Positions 6,710 through 14,251 of a DNA stretch of 19,869 nt are shown in pieces. The stretch is from a bacterium. GTDB lineage: Bacteria; Patescibacteriota; Microgenomatia; Levybacterales; UBA12049. The notes below the pieces were generated by a model. That model saw only the letters and a program-made list of their open reading frames with translations, did no database searches and was not told the origin of the DNA. The position numbers and the translations under genes were made by a program. The stretch is from assembly GCA_021784535.1 (NCBI GenBank), contig JAJYHW010000077.1, positions 1 to 19,869 on the forward strand, in the 5' to 3' direction. Within the stretch, counting starts at the first letter, position 1. Each line of letters begins with the position of its first letter.

Positions 6710-7504
6710 ATGAATAATCATCCAATTGGTATTCTTGATTCAGGCCTGGGCGGCTTGACTGTTTTGCAGGCAATTGCCCGTGAGTTGCAGAACGAATCTT
6801 TTGTCTATATCGGTGATTCTGTGAGTACCCCTTATGGCGCAAAGTCTCCTGATGAAATTTATAAGCTCGCCAAAAGACTTATCGAGTTTCTCTTGCAGCA
6901 GGAAGTAAAGCTTATTGTTATTGCCTGTAATACAATCACCGTAACGTGTCTGGATAAGCTGCGTAGTGATTATTCACAAATCCCCATTGTCGGGACAGTA
7001 CCAGTGATAAAAACTGCAGCTGAGGTTTCAAAAAACAAATATATTGGTATCCTTTCAACCACACAGACTGCGCAAAGCGATTATCAGAAGCATCTTATTG
7101 AAACATTTGCAAACGGCTGTACGGTATTTAATCATGGCACTGATGCATTAGTTCCTTTGATAGAGCAGGGACAACTTGAAAGCTCTGAAATGACAGCAGC
7201 TTTACAATCTGTTTTACAGGTTTTTAAAAATGAAAAGATTGATGCACTTGCTCTTGGTTGTACGCATTTTCCTTTCTTGGAAAAACAAATGCAGACAATT
7301 CTTGGATCTAACGTATAATTATTAGATTCCTGTGGGGCGATCGCCCGACAAGTCAAACGAGTCCTAGAACACAATGGCACTTGTTCTTCAGAAGAAGAGG
7401 GTTTAATTACTATTTATACGACCGGTAATATGAATATTGCAAAAAATTTGGCGGAAAGTACAATAGAAAAGCAGCATTTGGCTGTACATGAAATAGCAGT
7501 ATAA
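6710..7504 (+). pseudogene. murI: Glutamate racemase interrupted by an in-frame TAA
   Basis: MurI makes D-glutamate for peptidoglycan. The frame has 264 codon positions, the normal MurI size, but codon 203 (7316-7318) is TAA. Before it are ILDSGLGG (D10, S11), IACNT (C73) and LGCTHFPF (C184, H186), so all catalytic residues are present. After it the same frame continues as LLDSCGAIARQVKRVLEHNG to a TAA at 7502-7504, which matches the usual C-terminal helix. murD starts 2 nt after that second stop, showing that 7504 is the ancestral end. As written, only a 202-residue product (6710-7315) would be made, lacking the last 61 residues. A true nonsense mutation, readthrough or a sequencing error are all possible. 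murI is normally essential unless a D-amino-acid transaminase substitutes. Confidence 0.85.
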
Positions 7505-7506
7505 AT

Positions 7507-8877
7507 ATGGGGAATGAATGGAAAAATAAAAAAGTAGCTATCCTCGGATTCGGTATTGAAGGGCTCTCTTCATTGGAATTTCTTCGGAAACAAGGCGCAT
7601 CTGTGCGGGTTCTGGATAGAAGGGAAAAAGAGGATTTTGATCACAAAATTATAATACAAGTTGAAGAATTGGGAGCTCAGTTTGTTCTTGGCAAAAACTA
7701 TCTTGAAGATCTTACTGATTATGATGTCATAGTCAGAAGTCCTGGAGTTAGAAGATTGCTGCCGGAGTTATTGACAGCAGAAAGATGCGGAGTAACGGTT
7801 ACTTCACAAACGAAACTATTCTTTGACTATTGTCCCTGTCCCATTATTGGCGTAACTGGCACAAAAGGGAAAGGAACTACCTCGGCTCTTATTTATGCAA
7901 TGCTTAAAGAAGCAGGAGAAGATGCATATCTTGGTGGCAATATCGGAGTACCGCCTTTGACATTGCTTGACAAACTACAGTCCTCCTCGATTGTTGTTTT
8001 GGAGCTTTCTAGTTTTCAACTACAGGATTTGACAAAAAGTCCGCACATAGGCGTCATGCTTATGGTGACGAGCGAGCACCTTGATTATCATGCATCGCAT
8101 GATGAATATGTTGACGCAAAGAGGAATTTGCTGCGTTTCCAGACAACTGAAGATTTCGCGATAGTAAATCGTGATTATCCGGCAAGCAATGAATCAGATA
8201 TTGAGACAAACGGTAAAGTTTTTTATATTTCCAGAGAGCGGGAGACAGTGAATGGCTGTTACACGTTTGGAAGACAAGTAGTAGTCAGAAAAAATGGCAA
8301 TGATGATGAAATTATAAAGACATCAGAAATTGCGTTACCAGGAAAGCACAATTTGGAAAACGTCTGCGCATCGGTTATGGCTGCACGATTGATGGGCGTG
8401 AACACAAGGCATATTATCAAGGTTTTGAAAACTTTTACAGGCTTGCCGCACCGTCTGGAATTGGTTTCAGAAATTAACGGGGTTACCTACTATGATGATT
8501 CGTATTCAACAACTCCTGAGACTGCTATAGCAGCAATTGAATCATTTGATCAGCCAAAAATTCTTATTCTTGGTGGATCAAGTAAGGGAAGTGATTTTTC
8601 TGAGCTGGGAAAAGTGATTCGTGAATCAGATTCGATAAAGGCGATAATCGGTATTGGCGATGAGTGGCTTTCTATAAAAGAACAATTAGAAAATCTTACT
8701 CGCGTTTTGATAATTGAAGGAGCGGAGAATATGCATACAATCGTTGCTGCAGCTGTAAAAATTGCTCAAAAAGGTGATGTGGTGCTCTTGTCTCCTGCGT
8801 GCGCGAGTTTTGGGATGTTTAAAAATTATCAAGACAGAGGCGAGCAGTTTAAGAAGGAGGTTTTGGCACTGGTATAG
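7507..8877 (+). CDS. murD: UDP-N-acetylmuramoylalanine--D-glutamate ligase
   Basis: A 456-residue three-domain Mur ligase that adds D-glutamate to UDP-MurNAc-L-Ala with ATP in the cytoplasm. The N-terminal Rossmann-like part has LGFGIEG (13-19) and RSPGV. The central ATPase has the P-loop GTKGKGTT (118-125), LELSSFQLQ and HLDYHASHDEY, followed by DAKRN with the lysine expected to be carbamylated. The third domain has PGKHNLEN, GLPHRLE, YYDDSYSTTP, ILGGSSKGSDF and SPACASFGMF, and the last matches the MurD C-terminus closely. Length is normal. It follows the ancestral murI end by 2 nt, so the D-glutamate maker and user form one transcription unit. The ATG at 7507 has no clear Shine-Dalgarno sequence. 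Confidence 0.93.
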   Translation: MGNEWKNKKVAILGFGIEGLSSLEFLRKQGASVRVLDRREKEDFDHKIIIQVEELGAQFVLGKNYLEDLTDYDVIVRSPGVRRLLPELLTAERCGVTVTSQTKLFFDYCPCPIIGVTGTKGKGTTSALIYAMLKEAGEDAYLGGNIGVPPLTLLDKLQSSSIVVLELSSFQLQDLTKSPHIGVMLMVTSEHLDYHASHDEYVDAKRNLLRFQTTEDFAIVNRDYPASNESDIETNGKVFYISRERETVNGCYTFGRQVVVRKNGNDDEIIKTSEIALPGKHNLENVCASVMAARLMGVNTRHIIKVLKTFTGLPHRLELVSEINGVTYYDDSYSTTPETAIAAIESFDQPKILILGGSSKGSDFSELGKVIRESDSIKAIIGIGDEWLSIKEQLENLTRVLIIEGAENMHTIVAAAVKIAQKGDVVLLSPACASFGMFKNYQDRGEQFKKEVLALV

Positions 8878-8889
8878 CCTTCCTTTTTA

Positions 8890-8898
8890 TGTTATACT
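8890..8898 (+). promoter_or_regulatory. Extended -10 promoter of ftsH
   Basis: TGtTATACT lies 12 nt before the ATG at 8911 and directly after the murD stop. The leader would be about 6 nt. No matching -35 is seen, as expected for an extended -10 promoter. Confidence 0.55.
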
Positions 8899-8910
8899 GA
8901 CACGGATTTT

Positions 8911-10773
8911 ATGGCTACAAATGGTAAAAAACTGCATGCTGATTCAAAAAAAAGAGTCGCAAAATTGAAGCAGAAATTTTCCTGGAAGAACTTAGTTCTT
9001 TATGTTTTGCTTGTTATATTTGCACTTTTTTTCTTTTCTGCATTTACGAGTCCTTATGATAGTACCCAGACTGTGCCGATTTCGTCTGTTATTGCCGATG
9101 TCAAGAATGGGCAGGTATCGCAGCTTGAAGTGACAGCAAATAAGATTATCGCGACGGAAAAAAACGGGACAAAAATTCAAGCTGATAAAGAACAAAACGC
9201 AGATGTCTATACGCTTTTTAAGGCAGCAGGCGTTTCGCTGTCTCATACCAATGTAACCGTTAAAGATCAGTCAAGTGTAACGAATTGGATTAATATTCTT
9301 TCCGCCATTTTGCCGGTAGTCTTGATGATCGGTTTCTTTTATTTTATTTTTCGTCAGGCTCGAGGTACCCAGGAAAGCATTTTTTCTTTCGGTCAATCCA
9401 GGGCAAAACTTTTTAATCGCGATAATCCCAAAGTAACGTTTGCCAATGTCGCAGGCGTTGATGAGGCAAAACAGGAGCTCACGGAAATCGTTGATTTCTT
9501 AAAAAATCCCGTGAAGTATCGGGTAATGGGAGCGAGAACGCCAAAAGGTGTCTTGATGGTCGGTCCTGCCGGAACAGGAAAAACGTTATTGGCTCGGGCA
9601 ACTGCGGGTGAGGCAAATGTCTCTTTTTTCTCAATGGCCGGTTCTGAATTTATGGAAATGCTTGTCGGTGTCGGCGCGTCCCGTGTCCGAGATTTGTTCA
9701 ATACCGCGAAAAAAGCACAGCCGGCAATTATTTTTATTGATGAAATTGATGCAATTGGACGACAGCGCGGCGTCGGTATTATGGGAGGCCATGATGAGCG
9801 GGAGCAGACGCTTAATCAGATCCTGGTAGAGATGGATGGGTTTACCCCAAATGAGAATGTAGTGGTCATTGCGGCGACCAACAGACCTGACGTATTGGAT
9901 CCTGCACTTGTTCGTCCCGGACGGTTTGACCGGCGGGTGATGCTTGATCTTCCTGATGTTGAAGGGCGAAAAGCAATTTTGGAGATTCACGCAAAAGGCA
10001 AGCCATTTGATCCGAAGGTGAATTGGGAAAAAGTTGCCAAGCGGACGGTTGGCTTCTCGGGAGCTGATTTGGAAAACATGCTTAATGAAGCGGCTATTAT
10101 GGCTGCACGATTGAACAAAAAAGCGATTGATATGTCAGATCTTGAAGAGTCAGCGACCCGGGTTAAGCTCGGTCCTGAAAAGAAACGATTGCAAACAGAG
10201 CAGGATCGTCGTATGACTGCCTATCATGAAGCAGGACATGCGCTTGTCGGATGGGAGATGCCGCATATTGATCCGATCCATCGCATCTCCATTGTTTCCC
10301 GCGGAATGTCTCTTGGGCATACGATGACTGAGCCGATTGATAAAGTACATGAGACCAAGCAAAGTCTTCTTGAGCAAATCACGATGATGATGGGAGGACA
10401 GGTTGCTGAACATCTTGTTTTTAATGATATTACTACAGGCGCATCCAATGATCTTGAAAAAGCTTCCCAGGTAGCTCGTGCTATGGTGACACGATTTGGG
10501 ATGAGTGATTTGGGGCCAATAGTATTTGATAGTGAAAAGAGTGTCTATGAACAAAGCGAAATTTCACCTGAAATGGCTGCCAAGATCGATGAACAGGTAA
10601 AAAAGATTTGTGACGAGGCATATGCGCAGGCAACCAGAATTTTGATGCGGTTGCGTTCCAAAATGGATGTTGTCGTTGAAGAACTTTTGAAGAAAGAAAC
10701 AATTGATTCGGATGACTTCGTCCGTTTGATCGGCCCCAAAAAAGCGTTGGCGACTGTTAAAGCAAAGGCCTGA
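8911..10773 (+). CDS. ftsH: ATP-dependent zinc metalloprotease FtsH
   Basis: A 620-residue membrane AAA protease that degrades unfolded membrane and regulatory proteins as a hexamer at the inner face of the membrane. A lysine-rich N-terminus precedes helix 1 (about 27-45), then an external FtsH domain (about 48-122) and helix 2 (about 126-147). The AAA module has Walker A GPAGTGKT (218-225), the pore loop FMEM (247-250, usually FVEM), Walker B IIFIDEID (273-280) and the second region of homology with RPGRFDRR (335-342). The M41 protease domain has HEAGH (439-443), and NDITTGASNDL holds the third zinc ligand. All key residues are present. It has its own promoter after murD. The C-terminus is short and lysine/alanine rich. 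Confidence 0.96.
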   Translation: MATNGKKLHADSKKRVAKLKQKFSWKNLVLYVLLVIFALFFFSAFTSPYDSTQTVPISSVIADVKNGQVSQLEVTANKIIATEKNGTKIQADKEQNADVYTLFKAAGVSLSHTNVTVKDQSSVTNWINILSAILPVVLMIGFFYFIFRQARGTQESIFSFGQSRAKLFNRDNPKVTFANVAGVDEAKQELTEIVDFLKNPVKYRVMGARTPKGVLMVGPAGTGKTLLARATAGEANVSFFSMAGSEFMEMLVGVGASRVRDLFNTAKKAQPAIIFIDEIDAIGRQRGVGIMGGHDEREQTLNQILVEMDGFTPNENVVVIAATNRPDVLDPALVRPGRFDRRVMLDLPDVEGRKAILEIHAKGKPFDPKVNWEKVAKRTVGFSGADLENMLNEAAIMAARLNKKAIDMSDLEESATRVKLGPEKKRLQTEQDRRMTAYHEAGHALVGWEMPHIDPIHRISIVSRGMSLGHTMTEPIDKVHETKQSLLEQITMMMGGQVAEHLVFNDITTGASNDLEKASQVARAMVTRFGMSDLGPIVFDSEKSVYEQSEISPEMAAKIDEQVKKICDEAYAQATRILMRLRSKMDVVVEELLKKETIDSDDFVRLIGPKKALATVKAKA

Positions 10774-10791
10774 AAAGCGGACCGTTTTCTA

Positions 10792-10800
10792 TGGTAGAAT
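10792..10800 (+). promoter_or_regulatory. Extended -10 promoter of the exonuclease operon
   Basis: TGgTAGAAT ends 6 nt before the ATG at 10807, predicting a leaderless transcript that also carries the glycosyltransferase and Nudix genes. Confidence 0.5.
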
Positions 10801-10806
10801 AAGGAA

Positions 10807-11703
10807 ATGATGAAGCTTCTCATAATTGACGGTAATGCTATTCTCCACCGTGGCTACCATGCGTATCCACCTCTGACCAATCCCAAAGGAGAGATGATCA
10901 ATGCTGTTTTTGGTTTTTTCTCGATGCTTTTGACTGTCCTAGCAGATCAGAGGCCGGATTATCTCGTGGTGTGTTTTGACCGAGGAAAACCAACCTTTCG
11001 TATGAATATGTACGCTGGTTATCATGCGCATAGGCCCAAAATGGCTGATGATTTTTTTCCGCAAGTCGCGATTGTGCATGAGATTCTTGAGAAAATGAAG
11101 GTAGAGATTTTTGAATTGGATGGGTATGAAGCAGATGATTTGATTGGAACGATTGCAAAAAATGCTGTTGATGTGTTCCATGAGAATGTTGTGATCGTGA
11201 CAGGGGATAGGGATTTGTTGCAGTTAGTAAATGGGCACGTGAAAGTCCTGATGCCGGTGAACGGGTTTACCAAAACATTGTTTTTTGATGAGGCTGCAGT
11301 TGAGGAAAAATATGGAGTTCATCCAAAACAGTTTATTGATTATAAAGCACTGATTGGCGATGCGTCTGATGGCTATCCGGGAGTGAGCGGAATCGGACCA
11401 AAAGGTGCTGCGAAATTGCTTCAGGAATATGGTACATTTGAAAAACTTTATCAGAGTATCGGCTTACTTCCTGAGAAAATCGGAGTAAAGCTTGCAGCGG
11501 ATGCCGAGCAGGCAGCTTTGGCGAAAAAGCTTGCGACCATTGTGACCGATTCACCGATTCAATTTGATCTCGCCAAGTGCAGTATCAAAGATTTTGATCT
11601 TAAGGCATTGCGTAAGGCGTTTGAAGGACAAGGTTTTAAAAGCTTGCAATCACGGTTGGATACAATTTTTGGAAAAGAGACCGAGCAGTTAGCGTTATTA
11701 TGA
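10807..11703 (+). CDS. Stand-alone 5'-3' exonuclease (PolA N-terminal type)
   Basis: A 298-residue flap/5'-3' exonuclease equivalent to the first domain of DNA polymerase I, with no polymerase domain attached. It would remove RNA primers and flaps with two metal ions. Metal ligands are visible in order: D8 in IIDGN, D58 in CFDRG, EADD (109-111), TGDRD (D134, D136) and GDASDGYPG (D185, D188). The helix-hairpin-helix GVSGIGPKGAAKLL (192-205) follows. The usual sequence at the last site is GDSSDNYPG, so this is a mild variant that keeps both aspartates. A second ATG directly after the first (10810) is an equal start candidate. Its TGA overlaps the ATG of the next gene (ATGA), indicating coupled translation. 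Confidence 0.9.
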   Translation: MMKLLIIDGNAILHRGYHAYPPLTNPKGEMINAVFGFFSMLLTVLADQRPDYLVVCFDRGKPTFRMNMYAGYHAHRPKMADDFFPQVAIVHEILEKMKVEIFELDGYEADDLIGTIAKNAVDVFHENVVIVTGDRDLLQLVNGHVKVLMPVNGFTKTLFFDEAAVEEKYGVHPKQFIDYKALIGDASDGYPGVSGIGPKGAAKLLQEYGTFEKLYQSIGLLPEKIGVKLAADAEQAALAKKLATIVTDSPIQFDLAKCSIKDFDLKALRKAFEGQGFKSLQSRLDTIFGKETEQLALL

Positions 11704-12860
11704 AAAATTTGCGCGTAGCTATTGTGCATGATTATATCAAAGAATACGGCGGAGCAGAGCGGGTTCTGGAAGCGCTCTGCGTTGCGTATCCTGACGCGCC
11801 GATTTATACAGCTTTTTATCAAGCAGGATCGGCAGCGCATGAACGATTTAAGCATAAAAAGATTATCCCCTCGTGGGTGCATTATATTCCGTATTTCTCA
11901 ACCAAACTGCATAGTCCGCTTCGTTTTCTTGCGCCACAAATTTGGGGAAGTTTTGATTTTGCAAAGTATGATGTTGTGATCGGCTCTGCGAGTTGGTACG
12001 TCACGAAAGGGTTTAATAAGCCCTTCGACTCCGCTCAGGGAAAATGGTTTATCGAAATTTGTTATTGTCATACACCGCCGCGGTGGCTCTATGGCTATCG
12101 GACATCCGTTGAGTGGCAGCGGTTCTGGCCGGTCAAAGTCTACGGGATGATCGTGGGGCATTTTATGCGTATGTATGACTTTAATGCAGCCCAAAAGGTG
12201 GATTATTTTATTGCCAATTCCAAAGATGTACAGGCAAGGATTAAGAAATTTTACCGACGTGATTCGACAGTAATTTACCCGCCGGTTTCCTTAGGGGCAA
12301 AGAGTAAAGGATTGGGGACTAGAGATAAAGATTATTATTTCATTGTGGCAAGAATTGTCGGAGGGAAAGGGTTGGAACTCGCTGTTGAAGCAGCTAAAAA
12401 ACTTGGAATAAAACTCAAAATTGCCGGCGCGCCTGCCGGGTATTATACGGGACATAAGCAATTGCAGGAAGATGCAGCTGATAATGTCGAATTTCTCGGA
12501 CATGTGACGGATGAGGAACTGGTTGGGCTTTATTCAGGAGCAAAAGCTTTCTTGGCGCTTGCTACTGATGAAGATTTTGGTATCACACCTGTTGAGGCAA
12601 TGCTTTGCGGCACGCCGGTGATTGCCTATTATGGAGGAGGATATAAAGAGACGGTGATTGACGGCAAGACGGGTGTCTTTTTTCATGAAGCAACGGTTTC
12701 ATCTCTCACTGAGGCTATCAGAAAACTTGAAACCCTTCGGCAAGCTCAGGGTAAAAAAATGGAAAAAGCCTGTAAGAAACAGGCTGAAAAATTTTCAAAA
12801 GATCGGTTTATTCGTGAGATCAAACAGTTTGTAACTGCTAAAGTAAAGGAGAATGTATGA
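11700..12860 (+). CDS. Family 4 (GT-B) glycosyltransferase
   Basis: A 386-residue glycosyltransferase that would transfer a nucleotide-activated sugar to a surface glycan or lipid at the inner membrane face. The N-terminal half has HDYIKEYGGAERVLE and CYCHTPPRWLYGYR, a pattern common in mannosyltransferases. The C-terminal half has the donor-side motifs FIVARIVGGKGLELAVEA and ATDEDFGITPVEAMLCGTPV, with the E-x7-E pair (EDFGITPVE), followed by GKTGVFF. Two short genomic repeats are translated inside it: KPFDSAQGK near residues 107-115 and TLRQAQGK near 344-351, both in loops or helix edges of the fold. It overlaps the genes on both sides by ATGA. The sugar donor cannot be named. Confidence 0.88.
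   Translation: MKNLRVAIVHDYIKEYGGAERVLEALCVAYPDAPIYTAFYQAGSAAHERFKHKKIIPSWVHYIPYFSTKLHSPLRFLAPQIWGSFDFAKYDVVIGSASWYVTKGFNKPFDSAQGKWFIEICYCHTPPRWLYGYRTSVEWQRFWPVKVYGMIVGHFMRMYDFNAAQKVDYFIANSKDVQARIKKFYRRDSTVIYPPVSLGAKSKGLGTRDKDYYFIVARIVGGKGLELAVEAAKKLGIKLKIAGAPAGYYTGHKQLQEDAADNVEFLGHVTDEELVGLYSGAKAFLALATDEDFGITPVEAMLCGTPVIAYYGGGYKETVIDGKTGVFFHEATVSSLTEAIRKLETLRQAQGKKMEKACKKQAEKFSKDRFIREIKQFVTAKVKENV
12021..12040 (+). repeat. CCCTTCG...GCTCAGGG short repeat, copy 1
   Basis: The 20-nt sequence CCCTTCGACTCCGCTCAGGG lies inside the glycosyltransferase gene and is read as PFDSAQG. Its ends are partly complementary (CCCT/AGGG). A second copy lies 700 nt downstream. Confidence 0.6.
12733..12751 (+). 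repeat. CCCTTCG...GCTCAGGG short repeat, copy 2
   Basis: The 19-nt sequence CCCTTCGGCAAGCTCAGGG lies in the same gene and is read as TLRQAQG. It keeps both ends of copy 1 but is one base shorter, so its left end is read in a different frame while the right end keeps the A-Q-G frame. Confidence 0.6.
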
Positions 12861-13267
12861 AGGCTCGCATCATTGTCACAACGTTTATTGAAAAAGACGG
12901 AAAGATTTTGTTGGGCAAAAAACCTGATAATGTTGGCCCGTATCCAAATGCCTGGCATTTCCCCGGCGGCGGAGTACGTTTGGAGGAAGAGTCGCTCGAG
13001 GAGGCGGTGAGAAGAGAAATTAAGGAAGAGACAGGGCTGAAGATAGAGAAAATGGAGCGAGTGAGTTTTGATGAGGATTATGAGCCTGACAAACATGGAG
13101 AGAAAACACATTACGTGTTTCTCGCTTATAAAGTAATTCCTTTAAGCATGGACGTGAGAGCCTCGGATGATATTGTAAAACTGCAGTGGTTTGATAAGTC
13201 TGAATTGCAAATGCTTTTACTGCCTCGTCCTTCAATAAAGCTCTTACAAGAAATCGGATGGTTATAA
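12857..13267 (+). CDS. Nudix hydrolase
   Basis: A 136-residue Nudix protein that hydrolyses a nucleoside diphosphate linked to another moiety. The Nudix box is complete: G39, five residues, E45, seven residues, then REIKEETGL (53-61), with the metal-binding glutamates E54, E57 and E58. Preceding this are LLGKKPDNVGPYPNAWHFPGG, close to MutT/GDP-mannose hydrolase-like members that act on nucleotide sugars or on oxidised nucleotides. The start ATG overlaps the TGA of the glycosyltransferase, so both are translated together. A nucleotide-sugar substrate would fit that neighbour, but this is inference. Confidence 0.9.
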   Translation: MKARIIVTTFIEKDGKILLGKKPDNVGPYPNAWHFPGGGVRLEEESLEEAVRREIKEETGLKIEKMERVSFDEDYEPDKHGEKTHYVFLAYKVIPLSMDVRASDDIVKLQWFDKSELQMLLLPRPSIKLLQEIGWL

Positions 13268-13369
13268 GTATCCCCCTATTTTTGTCATTTGATATACAAC
13301 AATTATATTTTTAGTTTAGCTTGCTGGATAAACCTAAATTCTATTTTTGTTTTAGGATTTTTTTAAAAA

Positions 13370-13398
13370 TTGACAGAATTATCATCCAGACATACAAT
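13370..13398 (+). promoter_or_regulatory. Near-consensus sigma-70 promoter
   Basis: Perfect TTGACA (13370-13375), a 17-nt spacer and TACAAT (13393-13398), with 12 nt to the ATG at 13411. It is among the best promoter matches in the window. The preceding spacer 13268-13369 shows nothing else but AT-rich sequence. Confidence 0.75.
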
Positions 13399-13410
13399 AT
13401 TTTTGCGAAT

Positions 13411-13662
13411 ATGTGTGTTTATATTACGAAGCCATCAGATGCGAGGTCTTCACTTTTTGATCCATCTCTGACACCGCAGAATGCACGAAGAAAAGGGTAT
13501 ACGTATATTGATGATGTTATCTATGACTTTCAGAATCCAGGTGAGGCAATCAATGATATTCTCGATTTTTCAAGACAGTTTCACTGCAAATTTGGCACGC
13601 CGTCGGGAACCGGCCTTGATTCCTGTTTTGGTCTCTACATACCGGATAGTGCCACATCATGA
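13411..13662 (+). CDS. Small protein of unknown function
   Basis: I do not recognise this 83-residue protein. It starts MCVYITKPSDARSSLFDP, continues with NARRKGYTYIDDVIYDF and a helical stretch, and ends near GTPSGTGLDSCFGLYIPDS. It has no membrane segment or signal peptide, and four cysteines or histidines are scattered (C2, H54, C55, C68). A TTG at 13321 would extend it upstream through the promoter, so ATG 13411 is preferred. It lies 12 nt after a near-consensus promoter, and its TGA overlaps the ATG of the HTH fragment at 13659 (ATGA). Both facts suggest a real gene in a two-gene operon with a regulator. The protein may itself be shortened, as the locus downstream is rearranged. Confidence 0.55.
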   Translation: MCVYITKPSDARSSLFDPSLTPQNARRKGYTYIDDVIYDFQNPGEAINDILDFSRQFHCKFGTPSGTGLDSCFGLYIPDSATS

Positions 13663-13859
13663 ACACTTTCGGAGCATTGTTCAAGAAATATCGCCTCAAA
13701 GCTGAATTTGCCAGCCTTTCTTCATTTGCTGATGCACTTGCAGAACAGGGGCTGCGTCTTGGGCATCAGCGGCTGCGCCTATCATTTATGCGCATATGCC
13801 AGGTCATCTTGGAGCGTGGGCATTGGGATCGGGGATTTTTGCAGGAAGTTCGAGTTTGA
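13659..13859 (+). pseudogene. Truncated HTH regulator fused out of frame to other sequence
   Basis: The first 32 or so residues (MNTFGALFKKYRLKAEFASL, then SSFADALAEQGL) look like the start of a small XRE-type HTH protein: a basic helix, a conserved R-L-K, then S-x-x-F-A-D-A-L. The remaining residues (rich in R, L and W) do not look like protein and coincide with coding-like sequence in another frame. I read this as the N-terminal stub of a regulator joined at about 13745-13755 to an unrelated gene end. It is translationally coupled to the upstream unknown gene by an ATGA overlap. The HTH assignment is by eye from a short segment and is tentative. Confidence 0.45.
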
Positions 13860-14017
13860 TAACAGCTGCTTCTGCGGGGATCATCTTGGTACAAGAGACG
13901 AAAAATTTTTCAAAAGGGTATATAATTAATTTTGGTTCATATATTGTTTTTGGCTTAACTTTTAGTCTTTTAATGCTTGTATATTATTCATTAATATTAT
14001 CCATATTTTTTAGATAG
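13796..14017 (+). pseudogene. Membrane protein tail, probable gene remnant
   Basis: This frame encodes 73 residues from an internal ATG, with two clear membrane helices (about residues 5-33 and 44-72) joined by QETKNFSKG. Coding-like sequence (AASWASAAAPIIYAH) continues upstream in the same frame to about 13740, where it meets the HTH fragment in another frame and then a stop. It is therefore likely the C-terminal part of a larger membrane protein that lost its start in a deletion. It could still be expressed as a small two-helix membrane protein, but no ribosome site precedes 13796. I do not recognise the family. Confidence 0.4.
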
Positions 14018-14025
14018 TATATGAG

Positions 14026-14035
14026 AGGAGGTGAT
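14026..14035 (+). promoter_or_regulatory. Perfect Shine-Dalgarno sequence
   Basis: AGGAGGTGAT, complementary to the 3' end of 16S rRNA, with a 6-nt spacer to the ATG at 14042. It fixes the start of the small gene, ruling out the ATG at 14021. It is the only strong Shine-Dalgarno site I noticed in the window. Confidence 0.8.
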
Positions 14036-14041
14036 TACAAT

Positions 14042-14233
14042 ATGAATACGAATGCAAATAGTAAGGATCCTGAGGGCAAAAAAGATAATGAACAAAAATT
14101 AGAACATAAACCTCATCATCCGCCTCATGATATTCCACCGCATATTCTCAAAGAGTTTTTGGAGCTCAGGGAAAAAGTTGGAAGATTAGAGGGTAAAATG
14201 GAGGTTTTGCTATCATTGAGAGATCAAAAATAA
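14042..14233 (+). CDS. Small His/Pro-rich protein with C-terminal coiled coil
   Basis: A 63-residue hydrophilic protein that I do not recognise. The N-terminal half is rich in N, K, D and E. The centre has HKPHHPPHDIPPHI, five histidines in a proline-rich stretch that could bind a metal ion (inference). Residues about 40-60 (FLELREKVGRLEGKMEVLLS) have heptad-like leucine spacing typical of a short coiled coil, so it may oligomerise. It has a perfect Shine-Dalgarno site and ends 20 nt before a strong terminator, which together indicate a genuinely expressed gene. No signal peptide or membrane helix is seen. Confidence 0.65.
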   Translation: MNTNANSKDPEGKKDNEQKLEHKPHHPPHDIPPHILKEFLELREKVGRLEGKMEVLLSLRDQK

Positions 14234-14251
14234 TAAAAACTTTTTTGTTTT

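Noticed and set aside
7316..7318. Genetic code reassignment of UAA
   Set aside because: Many genes here end in TAA at expected positions (the Nudix, pyrH, holin-like and LCP genes), so UAA is a working stop codon.
10150..10823. Several minus-strand open frames over the end of ftsH
   Set aside because: They are antisense shadows of a clearly conserved protease gene and show no motifs, promoter or ribosome site.
13321..13410. TTG-initiated upstream extension of the unknown small gene
   Set aside because: The extension crosses the TTGACA-TACAAT promoter, which is only 12 nt from the ATG at 13411. Its sequence is low-complexity and AT-rich.
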